This document shows positions 25,820-36,454 of a stretch of DNA of 64,000 nucleotides, piece after piece. Under the pieces are notes generated by a model, which was given only the letters and a program-made list of their open reading frames with translations, did not search any database and was not told the DNA's origin. Origin of the DNA: an uncultured Bacteroidales bacterium (lineage in GTDB: Bacteria; Bacteroidota; Bacteroidia; Bacteroidales; UBA932). Each line of letters starts with the position of its first letter. Positions within the stretch are counted from its first letter, which is position 1. A program made the translations under genes and the position numbers. The stretch spans positions 48,558-112,557 of the forward strand of contig CANPZS010000001.1 in assembly GCA_947588835.1 (NCBI GenBank), written 5' to 3'.

Positions 25820-28363
25820 ATGAAAATGGATAAAGAAAATCAGGACGTCATAGAAGAAACTCAAGGGACAATCAGGCAGGTCGAAATCGACAGCGAGATG
25901 AGGACGGCGTATATCGACTATTCGATGTCGGTAATCGTTTCCAGGGCCCTTCCCGATGTCAGGGACGGTTTGAAGCCTGTGCAGCGCAGGGTGCTGTTCG
26001 GCATGGACGGTCTCGGGCTGAGCTATTCGGGCCAGACAAAAAAATCGGCGAGAATCGTCGGTGATGTGCTTGGAAAGTTCCATCCGCACGGAGATTTGAG
26101 CGTGTATGACGCGATGGCGAGGCTCGCGCAGGGCTGGAACCAGAGATATACTCTTGTGTGGGGCCAGGGCAATTTCGGCTCCATGGACGGCGACCCGGTG
26201 GCCGCCATGCGTTATACCGAAGCCAAGCTCGCCAAATTGGCCGAGGACGTGCTGGCCGATCTCGACAAGGATACCGTGGATTTCGTGCCGAACTTCGACG
26301 ACTCTCTCGAAGAGCCGTCGGTCCTGCCCACGAAGGTGCCTCTGCTCCTTCTCAACGGTTCTTCGGGCATTGCCGTCGGCATGGCCACCAACATGGCACC
26401 GCACAACCTTTCGGAGTGCTGCGACGCAATCTGCGCTTATGTGGACAATCCGGAGATCACCACCGATGAACTGATGCAGTACATCAAGGGACCGGATTTC
26501 CCCACCGGAGGCATAATCATAGGCCGTCAGGGCATAAAGGATGCGTACGAGACAGGAAGGGGCCGTCTGGTGGTCCGCGCGAAGACCGAAATAGAGGTGG
26601 CCGAGAACGGCAGGGAAACCATTGTGGTGACCGAAATACCCTACATGGTCAACAAGAGGGACATGATAGAGCGCATCGCGCAGATGGTCGAGGACAAGAA
26701 GATAGACGGCATATCTTATATCAACGACGAGACTTCGAGGGAAGGCGTCCGCATAGTGATAAGACTGAAGATGGGAGTCAATTCCAACGTGGTGCTCAAC
26801 ACCCTGTTCAAATACACCCCTCTCCAGTCAGGCTTCGCCATTAACAACGTGGCCCTCGTCAAGGGACGCCCGCGTACGCTGAGCCTCAAGGAAATGATTG
26901 CCGACTTCGTGGATTTCCGCCATGAGGTGATAGTCCGCAGGACGAGATTCGAGCTCGACAAGGCGATGAAAAGGGCCCATATCCTCGAAGGTCTGCTGAA
27001 GGCTCTCGACATAATCGACGAGATAGTCGACACCATATCTGCGTCTTCGAACGCCGAGGATGCCAGGCAGGCGCTCATGGCCCGTTTCGGGTTTACCGAG
27101 GCCCAGGCTTCCGCCATAGTCGAAATGCGCCTGCGCCAGCTCACCGGCCTGGAGAAGGACAAGCTCCGCAACGAGTATGACGAGCTCAACAAATTCATCG
27201 CGCGCTGCAACGAGATACTCGGCAGCGTGGAGGAGCAGCTCAAGATAGTCAAGGAGGAGACCATGGACCTCAAGGCGCGCTGCGGGGACGCGCGCCGCAC
27301 GGAGATAGCTCCCGCGGAATTCGAATTCAATGCGGAAGACTTCTACGCCGACGAGGATCAGGTGATAACGATATCCCATCTCGGATACGTGAAGCGTACT
27401 CCGCTTACGGAATTCCGCACCCAGAACAGGGGAGGCGTAGGCATAAGGGGCGGCGCCACGAGGGACGACGATTTCATTGAGCACATCTATATCGCCAACA
27501 CCCACAGCACACTGCTGCTCTTTACCCAGAAAGGCCGCTGCCACTGGATGAAGGTCTATGAGATACCCGAAGGGACGAGGACGTCGAAGGGCCGGGCCAT
27601 ACAGAACATGATAAGCCTTGAGCCGGACGACAAGATAAAGGCCTACATAAACGTCAGGAACCTGAAGGACGCGGACTATATAGAGAACAATTTCATCATA
27701 TTGGTCACCCGCAGGGGCATCATAAAGAAGACCACGCTGGAGGCTTATTCGAGGCCGAGGACAAACGGCGTGAACGCCATCACCGTCCGGGAAGACGATG
27801 AACTGCTCGAAGCCATACTCACCAACGGACACTGCAATCTGATGATAGGTGCGCACAAGGGACGCTGCGTCCGATTCGACGAAAGCGAGGCCAGACCGCT
27901 CGGCAGGACGGCGATCGGCGTCCGTGGCATAAATTTGGATGATGACGATTATGTGATAGGCATAGTAAGCCAGGACCCTTCGGCGGAAGACGCCGGTTCG
28001 CACCATGTGCTGGTGGTGAGCGAAAACGGTTTCGGCAAGAGGTCGCTTCCATTGGAATACAGGCGGACCGCAAGGGGTGCCAAGGGTGTCAAGACGCTGA
28101 ACGTCACCGAGAAGACAGGCGCCCTCGTAGCCATCAAGAATGTTACGGACGATGACGATCTGATGATCATCAACAAGTCCGGACTGACCATAAGGATGCC
28201 GGTGGCCTCGATCCGTCTGGCCGGAAGGGCCACTCAGGGCGTAAGGCTGATAAACATAAAGGAAGGCGATTCGATAGCCGCCGTTTCCGTCGTGGCCCGT
28301 AGCGGGGACGATGAGGCGGAACAGGAAAACGGCGGGGAGGATCCCGGAACTTCTCAGGAATAA
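25820..28363 (+). CDS. gyrA: DNA gyrase subunit A
   Basis: Breakage-reunion subunit of the type II topoisomerase that supercoils DNA. The start is the ATG of MKMDKENQ (25820; the second Met at 25826 is also possible). The quinolone-pocket region reads [19 protein letters not shown], then the catalytic Tyr in [15 protein letters not shown]. The GyrA box in the C-terminal domain ([10 protein letters not shown] region) and the six beta-pinwheel repeats follow, with an acidic tail ([12 protein letters not shown]). In the quinolone pocket, the position that is Ser83 in E. coli is Ser here (GDLSVYD) and the Asp87 equivalent is Asp. About 847 residues, normal length. Confidence 0.97.
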   Translation: MKMDKENQDVIEETQGTIRQVEIDSEMRTAYIDYSMSVIVSRALPDVRDGLKPVQRRVLFGMDGLGLSYSGQTKKSARIVGDVLGKFHPHGDLSVYDAMARLAQGWNQRYTLVWGQGNFGSMDGDPVAAMRYTEAKLAKLAEDVLADLDKDTVDFVPNFDDSLEEPSVLPTKVPLLLLNGSSGIAVGMATNMAPHNLSECCDAICAYVDNPEITTDELMQYIKGPDFPTGGIIIGRQGIKDAYETGRGRLVVRAKTEIEVAENGRETIVVTEIPYMVNKRDMIERIAQMVEDKKIDGISYINDETSREGVRIVIRLKMGVNSNVVLNTLFKYTPLQSGFAINNVALVKGRPRTLSLKEMIADFVDFRHEVIVRRTRFELDKAMKRAHILEGLLKALDIIDEIVDTISASSNAEDARQALMARFGFTEAQASAIVEMRLRQLTGLEKDKLRNEYDELNKFIARCNEILGSVEEQLKIVKEETMDLKARCGDARRTEIAPAEFEFNAEDFYADEDQVITISHLGYVKRTPLTEFRTQNRGGVGIRGGATRDDDFIEHIYIANTHSTLLLFTQKGRCHWMKVYEIPEGTRTSKGRAIQNMISLEPDDKIKAYINVRNLKDADYIENNFIILVTRRGIIKKTTLEAYSRPRTNGVNAITVREDDELLEAILTNGHCNLMIGAHKGRCVRFDESEARPLGRTAIGVRGINLDDDDYVIGIVSQDPSAEDAGSHHVLVVSENGFGKRSLPLEYRRTARGAKGVKTLNVTEKTGALVAIKNVTDDDDLMIINKSGLTIRMPVASIRLAGRATQGVRLINIKEGDSIAAVSVVARSGDDEAEQENGGEDPGTSQE

Positions 28364-28378
28364 TAACTATTAAACCAA

Positions 28379-29695
28379 ATGATTATGAAAAAGATTTTAG
28401 TCGCTCTCGCAGTTCTCGCTTCAATGCAGACAGTCGATGCACAGGTCAAGGCCGTAGTGGACGCCAGGAAGGCGGTCGAATCGGCGGAGCAAGCTGCCCA
28501 GAACCCTAAGAAAGCTGCCAAGTCGGCTACTTGGATGAAATTGGCGCAGGCCTATGTCAACGCCTATGACGCTCCCACCGCGAATGTCCTCGGAGGAAAC
28601 AAACAGGAACTCGCCCTCGTGATGGGAAACGAAACTCCCTCTTCGGTGGAGGAAGTCGTCATCGGCGGAGTAACCCTCGAAAAGAACGTATACAACGGGA
28701 AAAACCTCTATTTCGATGCTTCAGGAGCCCTTATCGCCACTGAGGTGACCGAGCCGGCCCTCGAGGGCGATCCTCTCGCCAAGGCGGTGGAAGCCTATGC
28801 GAAGGCTCTCGAACTGGGCGCCAAGGCGGCCGATGTGGAGACCGGCCTTAATACTGTGTCGGAGAAATATTTTCAGGAGGCATACAACAAATATTCTCTC
28901 GGTGATCCGGCCGAAGCCAGCCGTCTTTTCGGTCTTGCCGCAGATGCCGCTTCGCTCACTCCGAGCCATCGCGTGGATACCACTTCCATTTATTATGCCG
29001 GCATCACGGCCTTGGAAGGCTCCGAATTTGAAATCGCCAGGGAATATTTCACCCGCGCCCACGATTACGGCTATTATGGCGAAAACGGTGCCGTATATGC
29101 CAATCTCGGCAGCGCCGCGCTCGGCATGCAGGATACGGTCGCCGCGCAGAACTATCTTGAGGACGGTTTCTCCAAATATCCGGAGAGCGGACAGATAATG
29201 ACCAACCTCATCAATCTCTATCTCGCCACGAAAGAGAATCCGGAGAAACTGATATCCTTGCTTGACGAAGCCAAGAAACAGATGCCGGACAACGCTTCGC
29301 TGTATTTTGTCGAGGGCAACATCCTCGCCCAGGTCAAGGAGTACGACAGGGCTCTGGAGGCTTATCGCAAGGCCGGCGAGATAGATCCCAACTACGAAAT
29401 GGGATATTACGGAGAAGGCACGCTGCACTACACGAGGGCCCTTGAAATCCAGGAAGAGGCCGAGGCGCTCCCCGTACAGGAGTACCAAAAATATGACGAA
29501 CTTCAGGAACAGCTTGCGGCAACTCTGAAACAGGCCATAGGTCCTTTCGAAAAAGTTTTTGGAATGACCAAGAGCGACGAAGTCAAGCAGGTTGCGGCCG
29601 ATTATCTGAAACGTCTGTACTTCCTCTTCCGTGACGAAAAGCCGGAGAATCAGGAAGCATATGAGAAATATGACGCTTTCCTGAAGGGAGAATGA
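28379..29695 (+). CDS. Exported tetratricopeptide-repeat protein
   Basis: 438 residues with a signal peptide (about 3-22; a second ATG at 28385 gives MKKILVALAVLASMQTVDAQ). TPR-like helical pairs run over about 150-420, for example YFVEGNILAQVKEYDRALEA and YRKAGEIDPN. It is a Bacteroidota-type periplasmic or outer-membrane-associated repeat protein, probably a scaffold; its partner is unknown. It follows gyrA by 15 bp but is unlikely to be functionally linked. A terminator follows at 29720-29754. Confidence 0.8.
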   Translation: MIMKKILVALAVLASMQTVDAQVKAVVDARKAVESAEQAAQNPKKAAKSATWMKLAQAYVNAYDAPTANVLGGNKQELALVMGNETPSSVEEVVIGGVTLEKNVYNGKNLYFDASGALIATEVTEPALEGDPLAKAVEAYAKALELGAKAADVETGLNTVSEKYFQEAYNKYSLGDPAEASRLFGLAADAASLTPSHRVDTTSIYYAGITALEGSEFEIAREYFTRAHDYGYYGENGAVYANLGSAALGMQDTVAAQNYLEDGFSKYPESGQIMTNLINLYLATKENPEKLISLLDEAKKQMPDNASLYFVEGNILAQVKEYDRALEAYRKAGEIDPNYEMGYYGEGTLHYTRALEIQEEAEALPVQEYQKYDELQEQLAATLKQAIGPFEKVFGMTKSDEVKQVAADYLKRLYFLFRDEKPENQEAYEKYDAFLKGE

Positions 29696-29719
29696 TCCCG
29701 CGGGGAAAGATCCTTGAAT

Positions 29720-29754
29720 GGGGCCGGTCCGTGCTTGGGCCGGCCTCTTTTATT
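29720..29754 (+). terminator. Rho-independent terminator after the TPR gene
   Basis: GGGGCCGG (29720-29727) pairs with CCGGCCTC (29740-29747, one G-T pair), followed by TTTTATT. It overlaps the stop of the convergent phoH gene. Confidence 0.65.
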
Positions 29755-30691
29755 GTTCGTAGGCGTCGAACGCCTTTACGATTTTCGAGACGAGTGGATG
29801 GCGCACGATGTCTTTGTCGGTGAAAAGTACGGTTGCCACGCCTTTTATGCCGCGGACGAGATCCATGACTTTGAGCAGCCCTGAATCGCGCTTGTCGGGA
29901 AGGTCTATCTGGCTTGCGTCCCCCGTGACTATGAATTTGGCGTTGGCTCCCATTCTGGTGAGAAACATTTTGAGCTGCCCCGTGTTGGTATTCTGGGCTT
30001 CGTCCAGGATGACGCAGGCCCTGTCGAGAGTGCGTCCCCTCATGTATGCGAGCGGAGCTATCTGTATTGTGCCTTCCGACATGAATTCCTGCAGTTTCCG
30101 TGAGGGAATCATGTCAGCGAGTGCGTCATACAGAGGCTGGAGGTAAGGATCCAGCTTGTCTTTCATGTCGCCGGGAAGGAATCCGAGCCTTTCTCCTGCC
30201 TCCACCGCCGGCCGCGTCAGGATGATGCGCTTTATTTCCCTGTTTTTCAGAGCCCTTACCGCCAATGCGATGGCTATGTAGGTCTTTCCGGTGCCGGCAG
30301 GGCCTACGGCGAATATGAGGTCGTCTCTGAAATAGGCCTGCACCATCTCCTGCTGTGTCTTGTTTCTGGCTTTTATGGCTTTGCCGTCCGTGCCGTGCAC
30401 GATCACGGCGTCTTCTTCGGGCATGAACCTGTCCGGAGAGCTTTCCGCATCGAATATATCCTCCACGTCGTAGACTGTGAGATTCGTCTTTCTCCGTCTC
30501 CTTTCGATGAGTTCGTCTAATTTGGAAGAAAATCTGTCTATGTCCTTTCCGCTGCCGTCCAGAATGATGTCCGTGCCGCGTGCGGCCACTTTCAGATCGG
30601 GAAAGTGCGAGCGGAATTCCGTCAGGATGCGGTTTTCCGCACCGTAAATCTCTATGGGGTCGATGGCTTCCAGCCTGATGGTTTTTTTCAT
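29750..30691 (-). CDS. phoH: PhoH-family ATPase (YbeZ-like)
   Basis: 313 residues. The N-terminal about 100 residues are a KH-like nucleic-acid-binding region. The P-loop GPAGTGKTYIAIALAV, Walker B VILDEAQNT and VTGDASQIDLP are the PhoH signature. In E. coli the YbeZ-YbeY pair acts in rRNA maturation; no ybeY is seen nearby here. It is divergent from the SPOR lipoprotein gene. Confidence 0.93.
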   Translation of the reverse strand: MKKTIRLEAIDPIEIYGAENRILTEFRSHFPDLKVAARGTDIILDGSGKDIDRFSSKLDELIERRRRKTNLTVYDVEDIFDAESSPDRFMPEEDAVIVHGTDGKAIKARNKTQQEMVQAYFRDDLIFAVGPAGTGKTYIAIALAVRALKNREIKRIILTRPAVEAGERLGFLPGDMKDKLDPYLQPLYDALADMIPSRKLQEFMSEGTIQIAPLAYMRGRTLDRACVILDEAQNTNTGQLKMFLTRMGANAKFIVTGDASQIDLPDKRDSGLLKVMDLVRGIKGVATVLFTDKDIVRHPLVSKIVKAFDAYEQ

Positions 30692-30816
30692 TTTATTTCA
30701 GCGCAAAACTTTCGGCCCGGCAATTTAGTCATTTTATCGGAATATTGCGTCTGTCCGTGCGGTTCCGTCTTCGGATGCCATGAAAAGAGGAAAGGCCGGA
30801 AAGGCGGCATTTTTAT

Positions 30817-30847
30817 TTTGCCACGGTGCGATATTTGGTTAAATTTG
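30817..30847 (+). promoter_or_regulatory. Textbook Bacteroidota promoter (TTTG-19-TAAATTTG)
   Basis: TTTG at 30817-30820, a 19-bp spacer, and TAAATTTG at 30840-30847 followed by CA. It drives the lipoprotein gene at 30882. Confidence 0.8.
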
Positions 30848-30881
30848 CAGATTGGCGGATATGCCGAAAAAAGTTCACCGT

Positions 30882-31415
30882 ATGAAAAAGTATGCGATAA
30901 CCGCTTTGCTGCTGCCCCTGTTGTTGTCCACGGGATGCGATTTCCTCCGCACCGTGGCCGGCAGGCCCACGTCCGCCGACATCGCGGCGATGAGGCGGGA
31001 GCTCGCCGAAGAAGAGGCGCGCAGGCGGGAACAGGATTCCCTCGCGGCGATCGAGGCGGCCGCAGCGGCCGCAGCCGCGGCGGTGCGGGAGGATTATGTG
31101 CCTATAATGGATTCCCTCGTACGCAGGGGAGTGCCGGTATATACGGGCACCAAAATGAAGGGAGTGTCCGGAGAGGGGCTCGAAAACCGGTATTATATTG
31201 TGACCGGCTTCTTCAAGGATTCCGGAAACGCCTCGCGTTCTTCCGCCAGATATTCGGAAAAAGGATATAATTCATGCGTGATACATTTCGGCAGCGGGTA
31301 CGACGGCGTGAGCGCCGGGGCTTTCGACAAGCTGCTCGAGGCGGACGCCGCACGCAAGGAGGGAATAGCCGCGGGCGATTTTCCCAGGGATACATGGATA
31401 CTTGTAATGGATTGA
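30882..31415 (+). CDS. SPOR-like envelope lipoprotein
   Basis: 177 residues from the start chosen at MKKYAITALLLPLLLSTGC, whose lipobox LSTGC marks a lipoprotein. The earlier in-frame ATG at 30861 would place charged residues before the signal and is less likely. An Ala-rich helical stretch (about 50-75) leads to a C-terminal part with YYIVTGFFKD, then SARYSEKGYNSCVI, resembling SPOR peptidoglycan-binding domains of Bacteroidota. It is followed after 4 bp by the M28-like/TonB gene, so the two probably work together in the envelope. Confidence 0.75.
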   Translation: MKKYAITALLLPLLLSTGCDFLRTVAGRPTSADIAAMRRELAEEEARRREQDSLAAIEAAAAAAAAAVREDYVPIMDSLVRRGVPVYTGTKMKGVSGEGLENRYYIVTGFFKDSGNASRSSARYSEKGYNSCVIHFGSGYDGVSAGAFDKLLEADAARKEGIAAGDFPRDTWILVMD

Positions 31416-31419
31416 CGCG

Positions 31420-32769
31420 ATGAAATTCTTTTTCACCGCAGCGGCTGCTGCGTTTTTTTCTTTGTATGCCGCGGCCCAGTACAGGGGCGGATATGCCGAA
31501 TTGTATGACAGCGAGACGGCAGGCTCGCTTAGGGAGCATGTCTCGTACATCTCCGCCGCGGCGATGGAGGGCCGCAGGGCCGGTTCCGACGGAGAGACTA
31601 TGACGGCGGAGTACGTGGAAGATATTTTTTCGTCATACGGCGTGGACATACTTTCATCTTCCGGCGGCGGCACGTTCGGAATACGGCAGGACGGCGGCGA
31701 TACGCTGACGTCGAGGAACGTGGCCGGATTCATAGGAGGATATGACGCCGCGCTTAAGGAAAGGTATATAGTCATAGGCGCCAGAATGGACAATCTCGGC
31801 ACCGATACGCTGACGGTCGACGGGGAGAAGAAGGCCCGGATTTATTACGGGGCCAACGGCAACGCCTCAGGGCTGGCCATGATGCTGGAGCTTGCGAGGA
31901 TGCTGAGCACCAACAGGATATTGCTCAGGCGTTCCGTCATTTTAGTGGCCTTCGGCGCTTCCGCGGAGTCTTTTGCGGGCTCATGGTATTTTCTTAACAG
32001 GACTTTCCCGGATGCGGACCGCATAGACGCAATGATCAATCTCGACATGCTCGGCATGGGCCGGAACGGTTTCTACGCCTACACCTCGTCGAATGCCGCC
32101 ATGAACGCCTTGATTGATAACCTTAACGGGGACCTGCAGCCCATAAGGCCTGAAATCGTGACGGCCGAGCCTTATCCTTCGGACCACAGGGTATTCTATG
32201 ACAAGGAAATACCGTCCGTGATGTTTACTACCGGCAAGTACGTGGAGCATGATACGGACAGGGACGTCATGTCGCTGCTCGATTTCGGGACCATGGAAAA
32301 AGAACTGGAATACATATACAATTATTCAGTGGCGCTCGCCGGGGGTCCTGCTCCCGCTTTCAGCCCGGGCAGCTATGATGCAGGCGCAGGCGTCTCCTCC
32401 TCGGCGCCCGTTCCGTATTACGACTGCGATATCCGCCCCGCGTTCCTCGGCAGCCAGGATCCGCGGACATTTCTCGAAAAATGGGTGTACCAATATCTCA
32501 AATATCCCGATGAAGCCGTTAAGAACGGTATCGACGGCAGGGTGATGATATCGTTCGTCATAGACGAGAACGGCAAGGTGACGGATGTAAAGGTGTCGCA
32601 CGGAGTCGATCCTCTGCTGGACGACGAGGCGGTTAGGGTGGTGAGCGCTTCACCCAAATGGAGGCCCGGCCGTCTGAGGGGCAAGAAGGTAAAGACATCC
32701 CTTACGCTGCCGGTGGAGTTCCGCCTGAGGGAACGGGGCACGAAGAGTTTCGGTATCAAGAAAAACTGA
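31420..32769 (+). CDS. M28 peptidase-like protein fused to a TonB C-terminal domain
   Basis: 449 residues with signal peptide (about 1-20). Residues of about 30-305 have the M28 aminopeptidase fold order, but several zinc ligands are changed: the usual His of GAHxD is Arg122 (GARMDNLG), the Asp of GANDNASG is Gly147, and the EE pair is Ser181-Ala182. Asp124, Asp209 and the SDH segment remain. Residues of about 355-440 are a TonB C-terminal domain (YPDEAVKNGIDGRVMISFVI, then DEAVRVVSASPKWRPG). It is probably a catalytically dead peptidase domain coupled to outer-membrane energy transduction or scaffolding. Alternative: an active enzyme with unusual ligands. Promoter shared with the lipoprotein. 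Confidence 0.78.
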   Translation: MKFFFTAAAAAFFSLYAAAQYRGGYAELYDSETAGSLREHVSYISAAAMEGRRAGSDGETMTAEYVEDIFSSYGVDILSSSGGGTFGIRQDGGDTLTSRNVAGFIGGYDAALKERYIVIGARMDNLGTDTLTVDGEKKARIYYGANGNASGLAMMLELARMLSTNRILLRRSVILVAFGASAESFAGSWYFLNRTFPDADRIDAMINLDMLGMGRNGFYAYTSSNAAMNALIDNLNGDLQPIRPEIVTAEPYPSDHRVFYDKEIPSVMFTTGKYVEHDTDRDVMSLLDFGTMEKELEYIYNYSVALAGGPAPAFSPGSYDAGAGVSSSAPVPYYDCDIRPAFLGSQDPRTFLEKWVYQYLKYPDEAVKNGIDGRVMISFVIDENGKVTDVKVSHGVDPLLDDEAVRVVSASPKWRPGRLRGKKVKTSLTLPVEFRLRERGTKSFGIKKN

Positions 32770-32775
32770 TGTACG

Positions 32776-35532
32776 ATGGAATACGATTTTCTTAGAATTG
32801 AAAAAAAATGGCAGGACTACTGGGCCGGGCACAAGACATTCAAGGCCGGCATAGATCCTTCCAGACCAAAATATTACGTCCTGGACATGTTCCCTTATCC
32901 TTCGGGCGCGGGGCTGCATGTGGGGCATCCGCTCGGATACATAGCCAGCGACATATATTCCCGCTACAAAAGGCTCAAGGGCTTCAATGTCCTGCATCCC
33001 ATGGGCTATGACGCTTTCGGCCTGCCAGCGGAGCAATATGCCATCCAGACTGGGATGCACCCCGAGGTGACGACCGGCAGGAACGTGGCCCGCTATCGCG
33101 AACAGCTCGACAGGATAGGTTTTTCGTACGACTGGGACAGGGAGGTGCGCACCTGCGATCCGGAGTTTTACAAATGGACGCAGTGGGCTTTCCTGAAGAT
33201 GTTTGGCAGCTGGTATGACAATGCGGCCGGCAAGGCCCGCCCGATAGAAGAACTTGTAGGGGCTTTCGAACAAGGCGGCAGCTCTTCCGTCGACGCCGCG
33301 TCGGATGACGCGCCGCAGTTCACCGCGGCTGAATGGAAGGATTTTTCGGAGAAGGAAAAGTCCGACATATTGATGCACTACCGTATCGCATACCGCGGGG
33401 AAACTGCCGTGAACTGGTGTCCTCGGCTCTGTACCGTGCTCGCCAATGACGAGGTGAAGGAAGGCGTTTCGATCAGGGGCGGCTACCCCGTGGTGCAGAA
33501 GAAAATGACTCAGTGGCAGCTGAGGGTGTCGGCATATGCCGGCAGGCTTCTGGACGGCCTGGACGGCCTTGACTGGTCCGATTCGCTCAAGGAGATGCAG
33601 CGCAACTGGATAGGACGCTCGTACGGCGCCGAGATTGTATTCAAGGCCTATAACGGGGACAGGGAATACGACATGACCATTTTCACCACGAGACCCGACA
33701 CCGTCTTCGGCGTCACTTTCATGGTGCTCGCGCCGGACAGCGACTGGGTGGACAAACTCACATCCGCCGGCTGCAGGGCTGATGTTGATGCGTATCTCGA
33801 ATCCGTCAGGAAGAAGACCGAGAGGGAGCGGATATCGGGCAAGGCCGTTACCGGCGTGTTCTCCGGCTCCTATGCCGTCAATCCGCTGACGGGCGACAAG
33901 GTGCCGGTCTGGATTTCAGAATACGTGCTGTCCGGCTACGGGACCGGAGCCATAATGGCCGTGCCGGCACATGACAGCCGGGACTATGCGTTCGCCAGAA
34001 AGTTCGGACTTCCTGTCGTTCCCATCATAGAGGGCGCGGACGTGAGCGAGGAAAGTTTCGACGCCAAGGAGGGAAAGATGACCAACTCCGGATTCCTCGA
34101 CGGTCTGGATGTCCGCGATGCCATCCCGGCTGCCGTGGAATATGTCGAAAAGAATGGCATAGGTCGCAGGAAGGTGAATTACAGGCTCCGCGACGCCATA
34201 TTTTCGCGCCAGAGATATTGGGGTGAGCCGTTCCCCGTATATTATAGGGACGGCGTGCCTTATCCGCTTCCTTTCGGAGAACTGCCTCTCAGGCTCCCTG
34301 AAATAGATGAGTACAAGCCTACGGAGAGCGGGGAACCGCCTCTCGCCAGGGCAAAGGACTGGGAATACGAAGGCTGTCCGCTTGAAACGGCCACCATGCC
34401 GGGTTTCGCCGGTTCCAGCGCATATTATCTCAGATATATGGATCCGCACAACGGAGAGGCCCTCGTAGGACGCGAGGCCGACGGATACTGGCGCAACGTG
34501 GATCTTTATATAGGCGGTGCCGAGCATGCCACCGGCCACCTGATATATTCCCGCTTCTGGAACAAGTTCCTTTATGATCTCGGCTATGTCTGCGAAGACG
34601 AGCCGTTCCGCAGGCTGCTCAACCAAGGAATGATCCAAGGGCGCTCGAATTTCGTATACCGCATCAAGGATACCAACCGCTTCGTATCATTCGGCCTAAA
34701 GGACGGATACGATACGACTGAAATCCATGTGGACATAAATCTTGTCCGCAACGACAGGCTCGACATAGAGGCTTTCAGGGCCTGGAGGCCGGAATACGCT
34801 TCGGCGGAATTCGAACTTGAGAACGGGGAATACGTCTGTGGCCATGCCATAGAAAAGATGTCCAAGTCGATGTACAATGTCGTGAACCCGGACAGCATTT
34901 GCGATACCTACGGGGCCGATACCCTGAGGCTTTACGAGATGTTCCTCGGGCCCGTGGAGCAGAGCAAGCCATGGGACACCAAAGGCATAGACGGCGTGCA
35001 CCGCTTCCTGAAAAAGGTATGGAGAATGTTCTGGGACGGGGACGAATTCCTTGTAAACGATGAAAAGGCCACTCCCGACGAGCTGAAGTCGCTGCACAAG
35101 TTGATTGCCAAGGAGCAGGAGGACATAGAGAATTTCTCCTTCAACACCACCGTGAGCGCCTTCATGATAGCCGTCGGTGAACTTGCGGGATGCTCCAAGA
35201 GGGAAATCCTTGAGCCTTTGACCATCCTTCTTTCGCCGTTCGCCCCGCATATGGCCGAGGAACTGTGGGAGGCTCTCGGACACAGGGAAAGCATCGCCTA
35301 TACGGAATATCCGGAATATGATCCGGCATATACGGCCGAAGACAATTGCACTTATCCGGTGTCTTTCAACGGCAAGACACGATTTACGGTGGAGCTTCCC
35401 AAGAGCATGGATCCCGCCGGGGTGGAGGCTCATGTGAGAGGCCTTGAACAGACTGCCAGGTATGTGGGCGACAAGAATATAGCCAAGGTGATAGTCATTC
35501 CCGGCCGTATAGTCAACATCGTGATTAAATAA
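32776..35532 (+). CDS. leuS: Leucyl-tRNA synthetase
   Basis: Class I synthetase. The 918 residues include the HIGH-type motif HVGH (48-51) in [14 protein letters not shown], the editing domain ([12 protein letters not shown], and [19 protein letters not shown]), and KMSKS at 694-698, followed by the anticodon-binding domain. An insertion after about residue 155 ([20 protein letters not shown]) is a normal Bacteroidota feature. It starts 6 bp after the upstream gene. Confidence 0.97.
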   Translation: MEYDFLRIEKKWQDYWAGHKTFKAGIDPSRPKYYVLDMFPYPSGAGLHVGHPLGYIASDIYSRYKRLKGFNVLHPMGYDAFGLPAEQYAIQTGMHPEVTTGRNVARYREQLDRIGFSYDWDREVRTCDPEFYKWTQWAFLKMFGSWYDNAAGKARPIEELVGAFEQGGSSSVDAASDDAPQFTAAEWKDFSEKEKSDILMHYRIAYRGETAVNWCPRLCTVLANDEVKEGVSIRGGYPVVQKKMTQWQLRVSAYAGRLLDGLDGLDWSDSLKEMQRNWIGRSYGAEIVFKAYNGDREYDMTIFTTRPDTVFGVTFMVLAPDSDWVDKLTSAGCRADVDAYLESVRKKTERERISGKAVTGVFSGSYAVNPLTGDKVPVWISEYVLSGYGTGAIMAVPAHDSRDYAFARKFGLPVVPIIEGADVSEESFDAKEGKMTNSGFLDGLDVRDAIPAAVEYVEKNGIGRRKVNYRLRDAIFSRQRYWGEPFPVYYRDGVPYPLPFGELPLRLPEIDEYKPTESGEPPLARAKDWEYEGCPLETATMPGFAGSSAYYLRYMDPHNGEALVGREADGYWRNVDLYIGGAEHATGHLIYSRFWNKFLYDLGYVCEDEPFRRLLNQGMIQGRSNFVYRIKDTNRFVSFGLKDGYDTTEIHVDINLVRNDRLDIEAFRAWRPEYASAEFELENGEYVCGHAIEKMSKSMYNVVNPDSICDTYGADTLRLYEMFLGPVEQSKPWDTKGIDGVHRFLKKVWRMFWDGDEFLVNDEKATPDELKSLHKLIAKEQEDIENFSFNTTVSAFMIAVGELAGCSKREILEPLTILLSPFAPHMAEELWEALGHRESIAYTEYPEYDPAYTAEDNCTYPVSFNGKTRFTVELPKSMDPAGVEAHVRGLEQTARYVGDKNIAKVIVIPGRIVNIVIK

Positions 35533-35538
35533 TTTTTT

Positions 35539-36453
35539 ATGAAAACCAAACTGACACAGACGATAGGGGATTACTTGATGATTGCATTCGGGGCGCTGCT
35601 GTACGTGGTCGGATGGACTTCTTTCCTCATTCCCAACAACATCGCCAGCGGAGGCCTTACGGGTGCCTGCACCATAATACAGCTGGCCACGGGAGGAGCG
35701 ATTCCGGTCGCGTATTCTTTCCCCGTCATCAATACGATCCTGATCGTCCTCGCCTCTTTGGTGATGGGCAAGGGCTTCGGCTTCAAGACCATATTCGCCA
35801 TCATTGTATCCACCATACTGTTCGACATAATGCCCAAGGTGGACATATTGATATCTCTTGAAGGCCGTCCGCTGTACATAAGCGAAAAAGTGCTCATACC
35901 CATAATAGGCGGACTTGTCGAGGCGCTGGGCATAGGAATCATACTTGAGAGGGGCGGCAGCACGGGGGGTACGGATCTGCTGGCCGTGGTCATAAACAAA
36001 TTCTGGCCGGTTTCCCTCGGGAAGGTATATATTTTCTGCGATCTCGTCATAATAGCTTCCATACTTTTGATTCCCGGGAGAACGTTCCAGGATATGGTAT
36101 ATGGCTACATAGCTATGCTGACTTTCTCGCTGATGGTGGATTTCGTGCTGCTCGGAAGAAAATCCACGGTGCAGGTTCTTGTGTTTTCAGAAAAGTATGA
36201 AGACATAGCCGATTATATAATAAAAGTGCTCGACCGCGGTGTGACGGCGCTCAACGCGGTAGGCTGGTACACCAAATCGGACAAGAAGGTGCTGCTCATA
36301 ATAGTGCGCAAGTCGCAGCTGCATGATCTCACCAAGGCCGTCAAGGCCATAGACAACAGGGCTTTCGTATCCGTAGCCCCCGCCAACAGCGTATACGGAG
36401 AAGGATTTGAAGAAATGAAGACCGGCGTGGACCGGAAAAAGAAACAGAAATAA
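35539..36453 (+). CDS. YitT family membrane protein (first of two)
   Basis: 304 residues with 5-6 transmembrane helices in the first about 200 and a C-terminal soluble DUF2179 domain (about 220-300; GVTALNAVGWYTKSDKKVLL). Motifs LIPNNIASGGLTGACTII and ERGGSTGGTDLLAVVINK are diagnostic. The transport substrate of YitT proteins is not firmly known. It lies 6 bp after leuS and 1 bp before its paralogue. Confidence 0.9.
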   Translation: MKTKLTQTIGDYLMIAFGALLYVVGWTSFLIPNNIASGGLTGACTIIQLATGGAIPVAYSFPVINTILIVLASLVMGKGFGFKTIFAIIVSTILFDIMPKVDILISLEGRPLYISEKVLIPIIGGLVEALGIGIILERGGSTGGTDLLAVVINKFWPVSLGKVYIFCDLVIIASILLIPGRTFQDMVYGYIAMLTFSLMVDFVLLGRKSTVQVLVFSEKYEDIADYIIKVLDRGVTALNAVGWYTKSDKKVLLIIVRKSQLHDLTKAVKAIDNRAFVSVAPANSVYGEGFEEMKTGVDRKKKQK

Positions 36454-36454
36454 A

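Noticed and set aside
26828..28006. 392-codon minus-strand reading frame
   Set aside because: Antisense to gyrA; same composition artefact.
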